Source of the DNA: Corynebacterium amycolatum SK46
GTDB taxonomy: Bacteria; Actinomycetota; Actinomycetes; Mycobacteriales; Mycobacteriaceae
Assembly (NCBI RefSeq): GCF_000173655.1
Contig: NZ_ABZU01000009.1
Coordinates: forward strand, 1 to 64,000
Direction of reading: 5' to 3'
DNA: 64,000 nucleotides
In this document: one piece after another, positions 53,042 through 61,673 of the stretch
Numbering within the stretch: the first letter of the stretch is position 1
Layout of the letters: the number at the start of each line of letters is the position of its first letter
Notes under the pieces: model-generated
The model's input: only the letters and a program-made list of their open reading frames with translations
What the model was told of the DNA's origin: nothing
Databases searched by the model: none
Translations under genes and position numbers: made by a program

Positions 53042-54006
53042 CTCTCAGCGCGCGCTTTCACGCCTCGGACGCATCCGGCGATTACGGCTGCTCCGGCGCA
53101 GCTGAGCGCAACAGTGTTTTGTACTCGTTTGCTCAGCTCAGCCGCACGCCGCACATCGACCACCTCAGGCCTCCGACCACTGCCCAGCACCGGGCGCATC
53201 TCCACTCCACTGGGATACACCGTCGCGCCTCCCAGCTGCAGCCCCAGCGCGCCTGCAGCGCTTGCCTCCACGACGCCTGCGTTCGGACTTGGGTGATTGC
53301 CGGCGTCTCGTCGCCACGCTGCCAATGCTTGACGACGGTCCGGACCTGCAACCACAGTTGCGACAGCAGTAAGTCTCGCGGGGAGGAACCCGGCGACGTC
53401 GTCAAGCCGTGCACTAGCCCACCCGAACTGGCGATAGCGAGCGTTGCGGTACCCCACCATCGCGTCGAGGGTATTGGCCGCTCGATGAGCGACCACACCA
53501 GGAGCTCCTGCAATGGCGCCCCACATGAGGCTGCCGGTGACTGCGTCGGAGGTGTTTTCGGCGAGCGATTCGACGGTGGCTCGGGCGATACCATCAGCGT
53601 CGAGAGCTTCCGGATCACGCGAGCACAGCCACGGCACTAGCGCACGAGCGGCATCGATGTCACCGGAGGTGAGTCGGTCGGCCATGCGTTCACCAGTGCG
53701 GCGAAGAGTGGTGCCGCCAAGAGACGCCCACGTGACGGCAGCCAGCGTGAGGCTCGGAGCGACTGTGCTGGCCGCGACGGTTAGCGCTACTGGTGTGGCC
53801 ACGGCGATTGAGGTGAAAGCTATCCCGCGCGCTTTGGAGTCGGCGTAGATTCGGCGCTCAAGCTTACTGACAGCCTGCCCGTAGAGGGCCACCGGATGGT
53901 GATTGCTGGGATCTGCGAAAATGCGATCAAGTACATACCCCACAGCGATAGCCGCACCGCGCCGACAGAGGTGTCGGCTTCTGGCATGTTTACGCAATCT
54001 AATCAA
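53038..54006 (-). CDS. cobD: adenosylcobinamide-phosphate synthase (CobD/CbiB)
   Basis: The 322-residue membrane protein has the CobD features VGYVLDRIFADPSNHHPVALYGQAVSKLERRIY, ATVESLAENTSDAVTGSLMWGAIAGAPGVVAHRAANTLDAMVGYRN and SPNAGVVEASAAGALGL. It attaches the aminopropanol side chain to cobyric acid. The ORF has no ATG near its 5' end; TTG 54006 is used, overlapping the stop of the small secreted protein gene by 8 bp, which suggests translational coupling. Other cobalamin genes are absent from the window. Confidence 0.88.
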   Translation of the reverse strand: MIRLRKHARSRHLCRRGAAIAVGYVLDRIFADPSNHHPVALYGQAVSKLERRIYADSKARGIAFTSIAVATPVALTVAASTVAPSLTLAAVTWASLGGTTLRRTGERMADRLTSGDIDAARALVPWLCSRDPEALDADGIARATVESLAENTSDAVTGSLMWGAIAGAPGVVAHRAANTLDAMVGYRNARYRQFGWASARLDDVAGFLPARLTAVATVVAGPDRRQALAAWRRDAGNHPSPNAGVVEASAAGALGLQLGGATVYPSGVEMRPVLGSGRRPEVVDVRRAAELSKRVQNTVALSCAGAAVIAGCVRGVKARAES

Positions 54007-54187
54007 ACTGTCCCTGCAGAACGGCTACGACATCGAGCGGCTCGCCCGCATTTGTGGCCTTGACCATTGCCTTACAGGTGGCCGCGTCAATTATCGGTTT
54101 GCCATCTCCGCCGGTTGCGTAGGCCTGTGGGCCAGCGAGCAGAGATCCGACGAAAACAATGGTGGCAAGCGATTTTGTAAAACGCAC
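53999..54187 (-). CDS. small secreted protein, unknown
   Basis: The 62-residue product has a basic start (MRFTKSLAT), a hydrophobic signal segment and an AYA-T cleavage site at about residue 23, leaving a mature peptide of about 38 residues (GGDGKPIIDAATCKAMVKATNAGEPLDVVAV...). One cysteine is present. No family is recognised. GTG 54187 lies eight bases after TAGACT, so it is leaderless. cobD begins within its last codons. The gene lies between a tRNA terminator and cobD. Confidence 0.55.
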   Translation of the reverse strand: MRFTKSLATIVFVGSLLAGPQAYATGGDGKPIIDAATCKAMVKATNAGEPLDVVAVLQGQFD

Positions 54188-54195
54188 AGACCGGA

Positions 54196-54201
54196 AGTCT
54201 A
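54196..54201 (-). promoter_or_regulatory. -10 element of the small secreted protein gene
   Basis: TAGACT on the minus strand ends eight bases before GTG 54187. Confidence 0.5.
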
Positions 54202-54205
54202 GCAC

Positions 54206-54252
54206 AAACAAAAATCCGCCCGGATTCTCATTTACAAGAATCCGGGCGGATT
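54206..54252 (-). terminator. tRNA-Val terminator
   Basis: A perfect 16-bp stem (arms 54237-54252 and 54213-54228) on the minus strand is followed by a T-rich tail (TTTTTGTTT). Confidence 0.9.
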
Positions 54253-54259
54253 ATGTCTG

Positions 54260-54331
54260 TGCGGCGAGAGGGTTTCGAACCCCCGACCGCTGGTGTGTAA
54301 AACCAGAGCTCTACCGCTGAGCTATCGCCGC
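54260..54331 (-). tRNA. tRNA-Val (anticodon TAC)
   Basis: On the minus strand the cloverleaf reads GCGGCGA-TA-GCTC-AGCGGTA-GAGC-T, anticodon stem CTGGT-TTTACAC-ACCAG (anticodon TAC), T-arm GGGGG-TTCGAAA-CCCTC and acceptor TCGCCGC with discriminator A. CCA is not encoded. Confidence 0.97.
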
Positions 54332-54454
54332 GCTGCTGCGAAACTTTAACACACGGCAAACATAGATTGCCAATTGCGCACTACACACAGCGTTTATACA
54401 AATTATTTCAACAGCTCAGCTAGCAGCCGATTCAAACGGGGCAGCTAACGTCGG

Positions 54455-54865
54455 CTAGCTAGAGCGCTGCACCAGGCAATTGCCCTGCCAATCCCCCAGC
54501 CGAAGCGCCGAGGTGTTGGAGAAACCTGCCAGCTGTGCAGACTCGTCAATCACGCCAGGATCAATGGCGCCCGGCTGACCTGCGCCCGGCGTGAGCAGCC
54601 AAACGCGGCCTTCATCCTCCAAAGGGCGGGAAGCATCCACAAGACCATCGACCAAGTCGCCGTCTTCTTCACGCCACCACAGCAATACGACGTCGACAAC
54701 CTCATCCGTGTCTTCGTCGAGCAGATCTGCATCCAGGAAATTCTCGACCGACTCACTGATTGCTGAGTCACAGTCTGTATCCCAGCCAACCTCCTGGACT
54801 AGCTGACCTTCCTTGATGCCGAGCCTGCTCGCATATTCATGAGCAGCGCCTGTGGCGTTGACCAC
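54455..54865 (-). CDS. DUF3052-family protein
   Basis: The 136-residue protein has LGIKEGQLVQEVGWDTDCDS, an acidic segment DADLLDEDTDEVVDVVLLWWREEDGDLVDGL and a C-terminal hydrophobic part with ALRLGDWQGNCL. This matches the actinobacterial DUF3052 family that sits beside aceE (Rv2239c-like). Function unknown. GTG 54865 follows GGAGGAAAAGGG, a strong ribosome site. It is divergent from aceE across 276 bp. Confidence 0.88.
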   Translation of the reverse strand: MVNATGAAHEYASRLGIKEGQLVQEVGWDTDCDSAISESVENFLDADLLDEDTDEVVDVVLLWWREEDGDLVDGLVDASRPLEDEGRVWLLTPGAGQPGAIDPGVIDESAQLAGFSNTSALRLGDWQGNCLVQRSS

Positions 54866-55141
54866 TTCCCTTTTCCTCCTCTAGAAAAAATATTCAGCTC
54901 GATGTTTCGAACTATGTGGAGAAATTTTACCGCTCAAATACATTTTTCACAGCTGCAAAATAAGAATTTCCCCAAAAAGGTGCAGTTTTCGCAGTGTTCT
55001 TCGCAGTGTTCGTCGTAAAGCGGAGCGGATTATTCGGTGAAAGCGTGTGTAAGAAACGGCTAGGGGCACAACAAACGATTCAGACGTAGAGTGGAGAAAA
55101 ATAACCTTTGCCTTTCCTTCAGGGACTGAAAGGAGCTCACA
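54866..55141 (+). other. 276-bp divergent region upstream of aceE
   Basis: It contains an AT-rich segment and the exact 12-bp tandem repeat at 54988-55011, followed directly by the word CGTCGTAAAGCG (55011-55022). The aceE promoter should lie here but no single sigma-type pair stands out. Confidence 0.5.
54988..55011 (+). repeat. 12-bp direct repeat upstream of aceE
   Basis: TTCGCAGTGTTC is present twice without spacer (54988-54999, 55000-55011). The spacing of about one helical turn fits a tandem regulator site. Confidence 0.85.
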
Positions 55142-57898
55142 ATGTCCGATACCTCGTCAGGTACGCCACAAGCCCACTCCGATGAGTCAAACTTTGCCCT
55201 TATCCGTGACGGGGTCGCCTCCTATCTCACGGATGCAGATCCTGAAGAGACCAAGGAGTGGCTTGAGTCTCTCGACGGCCTGTTAGAAGAGGCAGGTCCG
55301 GAACGCGCACGCTTCCTCATGCTGCGGCTGCTGGAACGTGCCACGGCAAAGCGCGTGGCGCTACCGCCACTGACCTCGACAGACCTCGTCAACACCATCC
55401 CGACTGAGATGGAGCCGGAGTTCCCAGGCGATGAGGACATTGAGCGCCGCTACCGCAAGTGGATCCGCTGGAATGCGGCAATTATGGTCCATCGCGCACA
55501 GCGCCCGGGTATCGGCGTGGGCGGCCATATCTCCACCTATGCGGGCGCCGCACCGCTTTACGAGGTCGGCTTTAACCACTTCTTCCGCGGCAAGGACCAC
55601 CCAGGCGGCGGTGACCACATCTTCTTCCAGGGCCACGCTTCGCCGGGTATGTACGCCCGCGCATTCCTAGAGGGGCGTCTGACCGAAGAGGACCTCGACG
55701 GTTTCCGACAGGAAGTCTCCCTCGGCGAGGGCAATGGCCTTCCCTCCTACCCGCACCCGCATGGCATGCCGGAGTTCTGGGAGTTCCCGACGGTGTCGAT
55801 GGGACTTGGCCCACTCAACGCGATCTACCAGGCCCGCTTTAACCGCTACCTCCATGACCGCGGCATCAAAGACACCTCGCAGCAGCACGTTTGGGCTTTC
55901 CTCGGTGACGGCGAAATGGACGAACCGGAATCCCGTGGCGCCATTCAGCATGCGGCGCTGAACAACCTGGATAACCTGACATTCGTCATTAACTGCAACC
56001 TGCAACGCCTCGATGGCCCGGTGCGCGGTAACACCAGCATCATCCAAGAGCTGGAGTCGTTCTTCCGCGGCGCTGGTTGGAATGTCATCAAGGTCGTTTG
56101 GGGCCGCGAGTGGGACGAGCTCTTCGCTAAGGACAAGGACGGCGCACTAGTCGACCTAATGAATAAGTTCTGCGATGGCGATTACCAGACGCTGAAGGCT
56201 AACAACGGCGCTTGGGTGCGCGAGCACTTCTTCGGACGTGACCCGCGCACTGCCAAGCTGGTCGAGGACATGACCGACGAGGAGATTTGGAACCTCCGTC
56301 GCGGTGGACACGACTACCGCAAGATTTACGCTGCCTACAAGAAGGCCTTGGAGACCAAGGACCAGCCGACCGTCATTCTGGCGCACACGATTAAGGGCTA
56401 TGGCCTCGGCCACAACTTCGAGGGGCGCAACGCGACCCACCAGATGAAGAAGCTGACGCTCGATGATCTGAAGCTTTTCCGCGATAACCAGCGCATTCCA
56501 ATCTCCGACGAGGAGCTGGAGAAGGATCCATACCTGCCGCCGTACTACAACCCGGGCCCGGACTCCGAGGAAGTGCAGTACATGCTGGAGCGACGCAAGG
56601 AGCTCGGCGGTTTCGTGCCAGAGCGCCGCACTAGCTACGAGCCTCTGACAGTGCCAAAGCCTGAGAGCCTGAAAAACCTCCTCAAGGGATCAGGTAAGCA
56701 GAAGGTTGCCACCACTATGGCGACGGTGCGTGTTTTCAGGGACCTGATGCGCGATAAGGACCTCAAGGACCGCTTCGTGCCTATCATCCCTGATGAGGCC
56801 CGTACTTTCGGCATGGACTCCTGGTTCCCGACGCTGAAGATCTACAACCCGCACGGCCAGAACTACACCCCGGTCGACCATGAGCTGATGCTGTCCTACA
56901 AGGAGGCGAAGGACGGCCAGATTCTACACGAGGGCATCTCCGAGGCGGGCTCCGTGGGGTCCTTTACCGCTGTCGGCTCTGCGTACGCCACCCATGGCGT
57001 GGCCATGATTCCGCTCTACATCTTCTACTCGATGTTCGGTTTCCAGCGCACGGCTGACTCCATTTGGGCCGCTGGTGACCAAATGTCCCGCGGCTTCCTG
57101 CTCGGCGCTACTGCTGGCCGCACGACGCTGACAGGTGAAGGCCTGCAGCACATGGACGGTCACTCCCAGCTACTGGCAGCTACGAACCCGTCCGTGGTCT
57201 CCTACGACCCAGCATTCGCCTACGAGATTGCCTACATCGTCTGCGACGGTATCGACCGCATGTACGGCCCGGAGCGCGGCGAAGATGTCATTTACTACCT
57301 GACTATCTACAATGAGCCGACTTCGCAGCCGGCTGTCCCGGAAGATCTCGATGTAGAAGGGCTGCTTGGCGGCATCTACCGCTTCCGCAAGGCCGAGGGC
57401 GACAAGCATGTCAACCTACTGGCTTCCGGCATTGGCATGCAGGAGGCGCTGCGCGCCGCGGACATTCTGGAAGACTACGGCGTGGCATCCTCGATTTACT
57501 CCGTGACCTCGTGGAATGAGCTGGCGCGCGACGGCCACGAGCGTGATACTGAGCGTCTGCACAACCCGACTGAAGAGGTCGAAGACGCCTTCGTTACTCG
57601 CCAGCTGTCCGACACCGATGGGCCGTTCATCGCAGTGACCGACTTCCAGCGTGCAGTGCCGGAGCAGATTCGCAAGTGGGTTCCGGGTGACTACACCGTC
57701 CTCGGCACCGACGGCTACGGCTTCTCGGATACCCGTCCGGCCGCTCGCCGCTACTTCAACTCCGACGGTGAGTCAGTCGCTGTCGCAGCTCTGGCCGCAC
57801 TGGCACGTGCTGGCAAGCTCGACATGAATGTCGCCCAGGAAGCAGCTGAAGAGCTGCAGATTACCGATCCAACCGCAACCACTCAGGACGCTGAATAA
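55142..57898 (+). CDS. aceE: pyruvate dehydrogenase E1, homodimeric type
   Basis: The 918-residue enzyme decarboxylates pyruvate and transfers the acetyl group to the lipoyl E2 at 5.7 kb. The ThDP motif is [14 protein letters not shown]...[13 protein letters not shown] near residue 258-285; [25 protein letters not shown] and [20 protein letters not shown] match the homodimeric E1 family. ATG 55142 has AAAGGAG six bases before it. Its stop overlaps the start of the ACP-like gene by one base, so the two are coupled. Confidence 0.97.
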   Translation: MSDTSSGTPQAHSDESNFALIRDGVASYLTDADPEETKEWLESLDGLLEEAGPERARFLMLRLLERATAKRVALPPLTSTDLVNTIPTEMEPEFPGDEDIERRYRKWIRWNAAIMVHRAQRPGIGVGGHISTYAGAAPLYEVGFNHFFRGKDHPGGGDHIFFQGHASPGMYARAFLEGRLTEEDLDGFRQEVSLGEGNGLPSYPHPHGMPEFWEFPTVSMGLGPLNAIYQARFNRYLHDRGIKDTSQQHVWAFLGDGEMDEPESRGAIQHAALNNLDNLTFVINCNLQRLDGPVRGNTSIIQELESFFRGAGWNVIKVVWGREWDELFAKDKDGALVDLMNKFCDGDYQTLKANNGAWVREHFFGRDPRTAKLVEDMTDEEIWNLRRGGHDYRKIYAAYKKALETKDQPTVILAHTIKGYGLGHNFEGRNATHQMKKLTLDDLKLFRDNQRIPISDEELEKDPYLPPYYNPGPDSEEVQYMLERRKELGGFVPERRTSYEPLTVPKPESLKNLLKGSGKQKVATTMATVRVFRDLMRDKDLKDRFVPIIPDEARTFGMDSWFPTLKIYNPHGQNYTPVDHELMLSYKEAKDGQILHEGISEAGSVGSFTAVGSAYATHGVAMIPLYIFYSMFGFQRTADSIWAAGDQMSRGFLLGATAGRTTLTGEGLQHMDGHSQLLAATNPSVVSYDPAFAYEIAYIVCDGIDRMYGPERGEDVIYYLTIYNEPTSQPAVPEDLDVEGLLGGIYRFRKAEGDKHVNLLASGIGMQEALRAADILEDYGVASSIYSVTSWNELARDGHERDTERLHNPTEEVEDAFVTRQLSDTDGPFIAVTDFQRAVPEQIRKWVPGDYTVLGTDGYGFSDTRPAARRYFNSDGESVAVAALAALARAGKLDMNVAQEAAEELQITDPTATTQDAE

Positions 57899-58263
57899 TG
57901 ACCTCTAGTCTTGGAGATCAGCTCAGCGCCCTACTGGGCACACAGGTCACCGGTGCCGGTGACGCTGACGATGCCTCACCCAATGCAGCGAACGCGGGCT
58001 CGAAGAAGGGTTCCGCCGACGCAGACCTGCCTGCAGGTGTGCACGGCGATGTCGCCGCAATCGTCAAAAAGATGGCTAACGACGAGGTGGAGTCCTTAGA
58101 GCTCTCCACTCCACTGACCGACTACGGCTTTGACCGCTTGAGCGTCGTAGAGTTGGCCGTCCGTTGTGAGGAAGAACTGGGAGTCCGCATTGAGGACGAG
58201 GACATTTCCTCGTTTAAGACCCTTGGCGATGTAGTTGACTACATCGCCGCCCGGCGCGGGTAG
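57898..58263 (+). CDS. acpM: AcpM-like acyl carrier protein lacking the phosphopantetheine serine
   Basis: The 121-residue protein has an Ala/Ser/Gly N-terminal extension and then an ACP fold (DGHGDVAAIVKKMANDEV, ELSTPLTDYG, LAVRCEEELGVRIEDEDISSFKTLGDVVDYIAARRG). The motif that holds the 4'-phosphopantetheine is normally DSL; here it is DRL, with CGC (Arg) at residue 80 where AGC (Ser) is one base away. Carrier function is therefore doubtful unless this is a sequencing error. It overlaps aceE by one base and its 3' end overlaps the convergent DUF3145 gene by 25 bp. The AceE-AcpM order is as in mycobacteria. Confidence 0.85.
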   Translation: MTSSLGDQLSALLGTQVTGAGDADDASPNAANAGSKKGSADADLPAGVHGDVAAIVKKMANDEVESLELSTPLTDYGFDRLSVVELAVRCEEELGVRIEDEDISSFKTLGDVVDYIAARRG

Positions 58264-58862
58264 AGCTGCAGCACGTTAGCTGCCTCTATCCCACCGAGGT
58301 CTGCGTTGCCAGCGGTCGAGTTGCCGCTGACACTGTCGGGTCCGGAAGGGGTGGACGTCGTAAAGCACTCTTCGGGGGCGTAGCCTGCCGTCATCATGCG
58401 CATCGGCTCTAACACGCGGTCCCACGGCCCGCCGATGGCCGCGTCGAGGGCGTCTTCGATGTCGCCGCCGCGTGCCATGATGGAACGCAGCGCGTCTTCG
58501 TTGACCACGATGTTTCCGGCGGCATCGGTCTGTCCGGCGAAAGTCCCCAGCTGCGGGGTATGGCAGTAGCGCATGCCATCGATGACGTAGCCGTCATCAT
58601 CCACGGCTGGGTCTTGCGCCAGCTCGAAATAGAGGCGCGGCCACCTAGCCAGTTTGTCCACCAGTGTGGCGATGGTGTCAGCACTTGTAGTGAAAGGCAC
58701 CTCGGCGCACAAAGTGGCATCCTGGTCGGTCTCACGCCAAATATCCCGGCCTGGCTTAGTGCCATCGGGCATGCTGAGTCGGGCCAGCGCCCACGTGATG
58801 TGTGGTTGCAGCGGCCCTGGCATGCTGTGAATCCACAGAACGCCTGAAAGTTGGGTGCGCAT
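58239..58862 (-). CDS. DUF3145-family protein
   Basis: The 207-residue protein starts MRTQLSGVLWIHSMPGPLQPHITWALA and carries DGYVIDGMRYCHTPQLGTFAGQTDAAGNIVVNEDALRS and EDALDAAIGGPWDRVLEPMR, matching the actinobacterial DUF3145 family (usually about 165-180 residues). The last 35 residues are a Ser/Gly-rich extension overlapping the acpM 3' end. Function unknown. ATG 58862 has GAGGACC upstream. Confidence 0.85.
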   Translation of the reverse strand: MRTQLSGVLWIHSMPGPLQPHITWALARLSMPDGTKPGRDIWRETDQDATLCAEVPFTTSADTIATLVDKLARWPRLYFELAQDPAVDDDGYVIDGMRYCHTPQLGTFAGQTDAAGNIVVNEDALRSIMARGGDIEDALDAAIGGPWDRVLEPMRMMTAGYAPEECFTTSTPSGPDSVSGNSTAGNADLGGIEAANVLQLYPRRAAM

Positions 58863-59128
58863 AGACGAAGGTCCTCGGAAAAGTTGCGGTCAATTGGTGT
58901 AAGACGAGATTCGTCTTCCCCTACGAACTCATCCAACGACACTTGCCACACTGCAGAAAAGCACTGCGGTTAAACAACACTTCTGAGGTTTGCGTTGCAC
59001 GTGTTTCTGATTGTTATTTCCGAGACGGCTGCTGGCAACCCTCAAGTTGTCCTTAATCCCCCAGATGTGATTTAGCGCCGAGACGAAAAATCGGCGCCAC
59101 AAGCGACGCCGACTTAGCTCATATCTCC
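58863..59128. other. intergenic region between DUF3145 and the serine hydrolase gene
   Basis: No gene is seen. It holds the upstream region of the DUF3145 gene and the serine-hydrolase terminator near its right end. Confidence 0.4.
59086..59111 (-). terminator. terminator of the serine hydrolase gene
   Basis: On the minus strand TCGGCG (59106-59111) pairs with CGCCGA (59091-59096), and is followed at once by TTTTT. A second overlapping hairpin uses 59075-59081 with 59091-59097. Confidence 0.7.
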
Positions 59129-59983
59129 TTAATCCTCAGCGTGTTCTTCCAGCTCACGCCAGAGTTCATCATTGAAATCTGTCCACAGCGGCTTTGCCCA
59201 CTCGCCGAATGCTCGATCGGTTAAAGCGATCGCCGCCCGTCCGGTTGGACGATGCAACCACAGGAACGTGCCCGCCTGCCCGAAGTGGCCTGCGACATCC
59301 TTGGGCATCGAAGCACCAAACCACAGCCCCTGTTTGGAATCGGGGTGTCCGAAGATCTCAAAGCCCAGGCCCCAATCGGCCGGACGTTGCATACCATAGC
59401 CCGGCACGACACCATTCAGGCCCGGGAACTGCACGGTCAACGCTTCGGTCACGGTATCGGGATGCAGAAGAGTCGGGGTGAAGATCTCATCGACGAAGGC
59501 CATCAAATTAGCGACGCTGCTCCGCGCGCCATGCCCTGCCGAGCCATCCAGCACGGAATCATCCATCCCCAGCGGCTCAAACACTGCCTGGCGCAGGTAT
59601 TCACTAAACGGCATCTCCGCCTCAGCCGCGATTACATCGGCGATGATGTCAAAGCCCGCGGAGGAGTAAATGCGCCGCTCCCCTGGTTCTTTCTCCAGAT
59701 CACGCCTGGCAAACCCCACCCCGCCGGAGTGCGCTAAGAGGTGTCGCACAGTCGCCCCGTGACCGGGTGGCGTGAGCTCTTGGTCGAGCTCCACCGCACC
59801 CTCTTCGACGGCCACAAGCATTCCCACGGCGGCTAGCAACTTGGTCACACTGGCCAGTTCAAAAACGCGACCGCTATCACCGTGGGTGTGCCAACCGCCA
59901 TCGTCGGCACGCACGGCAGCCGCGACCGTGTCAACTGGCCACTGGTCAACTTGCGCAAGAACAGAGGGCTTCCAAGAAGTCAT
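59129..59983 (-). CDS. class C beta-lactamase-like serine hydrolase
   Basis: The 284-residue protein has the SxxK site in FELASVTKLLAA, the Y-x-S/N motif in IYSSAGFD and the active-site loop HSGGVG of the beta-lactamase/D,D-peptidase fold. It lacks a signal peptide, so it is probably cytosolic and an esterase or peptidase rather than an antibiotic-degrading enzyme. ATG 59983 has TAGTCT seven bases upstream (leaderless); that -10 element includes the stop codon of the DctA-type gene 10 bp upstream. Confidence 0.85.
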   Translation of the reverse strand: MTSWKPSVLAQVDQWPVDTVAAAVRADDGGWHTHGDSGRVFELASVTKLLAAVGMLVAVEEGAVELDQELTPPGHGATVRHLLAHSGGVGFARRDLEKEPGERRIYSSAGFDIIADVIAAEAEMPFSEYLRQAVFEPLGMDDSVLDGSAGHGARSSVANLMAFVDEIFTPTLLHPDTVTEALTVQFPGLNGVVPGYGMQRPADWGLGFEIFGHPDSKQGLWFGASMPKDVAGHFGQAGTFLWLHRPTGRAAIALTDRAFGEWAKPLWTDFNDELWRELEEHAED

Positions 59984-59990
59984 ATCCTCA

Positions 59991-59996
59991 AGACTA
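59991..59996 (-). promoter_or_regulatory. -10 element overlapping the dctA-type stop codon
   Basis: TAGTCT on the minus strand ends seven bases before ATG 59983; its first three bases are the TAG stop of the upstream gene. Confidence 0.45.
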
Positions 59997-61346
59997 CGCA
60001 AGCGCGGCGGACGTGGACTTTTCGGCAGGCGCATCCGCAGACTCGTCGGCTGGCGACAGGTCGGCGTTGGCGCTGGCGTCCCACTCGTCCTTGTCCCAGA
60101 TTCCCGCACGCTTTGCGACGACCAACGGGACCACGGCCTGACCGGTGACGTTCACCGCAGTGCGACCCATATCCACGATCGGCTCAACAGCCAGCAGGAG
60201 GCCGACGCCGGCAAGTGGCAGGCCAAGGGTCGACAGGGTCAGGGTCAGCATGACAGTAGCGCCGGTGGTACCAGCAGTTGCAGCCGAACCAATAACGGAG
60301 ACGAAGATGATGAGCAGGTAGTCCGTGAAGTCCAACGGCACACCGTAGAACTGCGAGACGAAGATAGCCGCGATAGCCGGGTAAATGGCGGCGCAACCAT
60401 CCATCTTCGTGGTGGCGCCCAGCGGTACTGCGAAGGAGGCGTACTCATCCGGTACTGCCAGACGACGGGAGACAACACGCTCAGTGACCGGCATGACGCC
60501 CATAGACGAACGGGTGAAAAAGCCGAGCGAGGTCACTGGCCAGACGCGACGGAAGAAGTCGATTGGGCTAATGCCGTGCATCTTCAGAATCACCGGGTAC
60601 ACGACTGCGATAACCAGGAACAGGCCAATGTAGATGGCAATGGCGAACTTGCCCAGGCTGCCGAGTGCTTCCCAACCGTACTCAGCGACCGCATGGCCGA
60701 TCAGAGCCGCAGTACCGATTGGTGCCAGGCGGATGACCCACCACAGCACCTTCTGAACGATGGTCAAAAGAGAACCGGAAAACTCGATGAATGGCTCAGC
60801 CTTCGGACCGACCTTCACTGCAGCAATACCGAAGACAATGGCGATGACCAGCAGCTGCAGGACATTGAAGTTCAGCGAGCCGGAGACAGCACCATCGGTT
60901 TCGCTAATCTTCACTCCAAGGCCGAGGAAGTTCTGCGGGACAATGCTCTGCAGGAATCCCCACCACGAGCCCACGGAATCCGGTTCCTGCGCAGCCGAGG
61001 CATCGACGCCGGAGTTAACGCCCGGTTTGATGACCAAGCCAAGCACGATGGCGATGACCACCGATACAAAGGATGTGATAGCGAACCAAATAAGCGTCGA
61101 AACAGCCAGCTTGGCTGCACCTGCGACCTGGCGCAGGTTGGCAATCGACACCACAACCGCAGTGACCACCAGCGGCGGGATGAGCAGCTTCAACAGCGTG
61201 ACGTAGGTACTGCCGACCTCGTCGAGCGCTGTGCGCAGCGAGGAGTCATCGCCAGTACTGCGGGCCATGAAGCCCAAAATAAGACCAATAATCAGGCCAT
61301 AGACAACTTGGGCACCGAAGCCGGTCGCCCATTTGAATTTATTCAC
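59994..61346 (-). CDS. dicarboxylate/glutamate:cation symporter (DctA/GltP type)
   Basis: The 450-residue membrane protein is a DAACS member. Seen are SSMGVMPVTERVVSRRLAVPDE, the helix GATTKMDGCAAIYPAIAAIF, and DMGRTAVNVTGQAVV, the full DxxRTxxNVxG motif of dicarboxylate and glutamate/aspartate carriers. A charged Asp/Ala/Pro-rich tail ends the protein. GTG 61346 has AGGAGG close upstream, a strong ribosome site. Upstream lies a 327-bp region shared with the MFS gene. Confidence 0.92.
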   Translation of the reverse strand: MNKFKWATGFGAQVVYGLIIGLILGFMARSTGDDSSLRTALDEVGSTYVTLLKLLIPPLVVTAVVVSIANLRQVAGAAKLAVSTLIWFAITSFVSVVIAIVLGLVIKPGVNSGVDASAAQEPDSVGSWWGFLQSIVPQNFLGLGVKISETDGAVSGSLNFNVLQLLVIAIVFGIAAVKVGPKAEPFIEFSGSLLTIVQKVLWWVIRLAPIGTAALIGHAVAEYGWEALGSLGKFAIAIYIGLFLVIAVVYPVILKMHGISPIDFFRRVWPVTSLGFFTRSSMGVMPVTERVVSRRLAVPDEYASFAVPLGATTKMDGCAAIYPAIAAIFVSQFYGVPLDFTDYLLIIFVSVIGSAATAGTTGATVMLTLTLSTLGLPLAGVGLLLAVEPIVDMGRTAVNVTGQAVVPLVVAKRAGIWDKDEWDASANADLSPADESADAPAEKSTSAALA

Positions 61347-61673
61347 TTTTCCTCCTGGATTTTTATTTCTCTGAAAACACTTGTGCCACGCCTTATGCCG
61401 TCTGACAAATGCGTGCGACGGAATCCGAAGCCGCTGAACTCAGTCTCGAAGAGACAGACGCAGCGAGGCGGAAGCCCGAAGTGTTTAGCGACAGGAGGAA
61501 GTGGAGATTCGGCCGTAATCAAGCCAACGCCGCTTTGTGAGCATTTTCATGTTGGTCATTTCTATCTAGCAAGTCCGGTTAAGAGACAAACGATAAGACT
61601 GCCACGATTGATGTTGTGACACCAATTTCCAACACGGATCCTCACCCGAATATTCCGAATCCTTAATTCATCT
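61347..61673. other. 327-bp region between the DctA-type and EmrB-type genes
   Basis: No gene is seen. It is the 3' flank of the EmrB-type gene and the 5' flank of the DctA-type gene. A short perfect palindrome GTCTC-GAA-GAGAC lies at 61443-61455 and may be a regulator site. Confidence 0.4.

Noticed and set aside
59772-61619. 615-codon open frame on the plus strand
   Set aside because: It runs antisense to the serine hydrolase and DctA-type symporter, both with clear family motifs. High GC keeps antisense frames open; the product has biased composition and no recognisable motifs.
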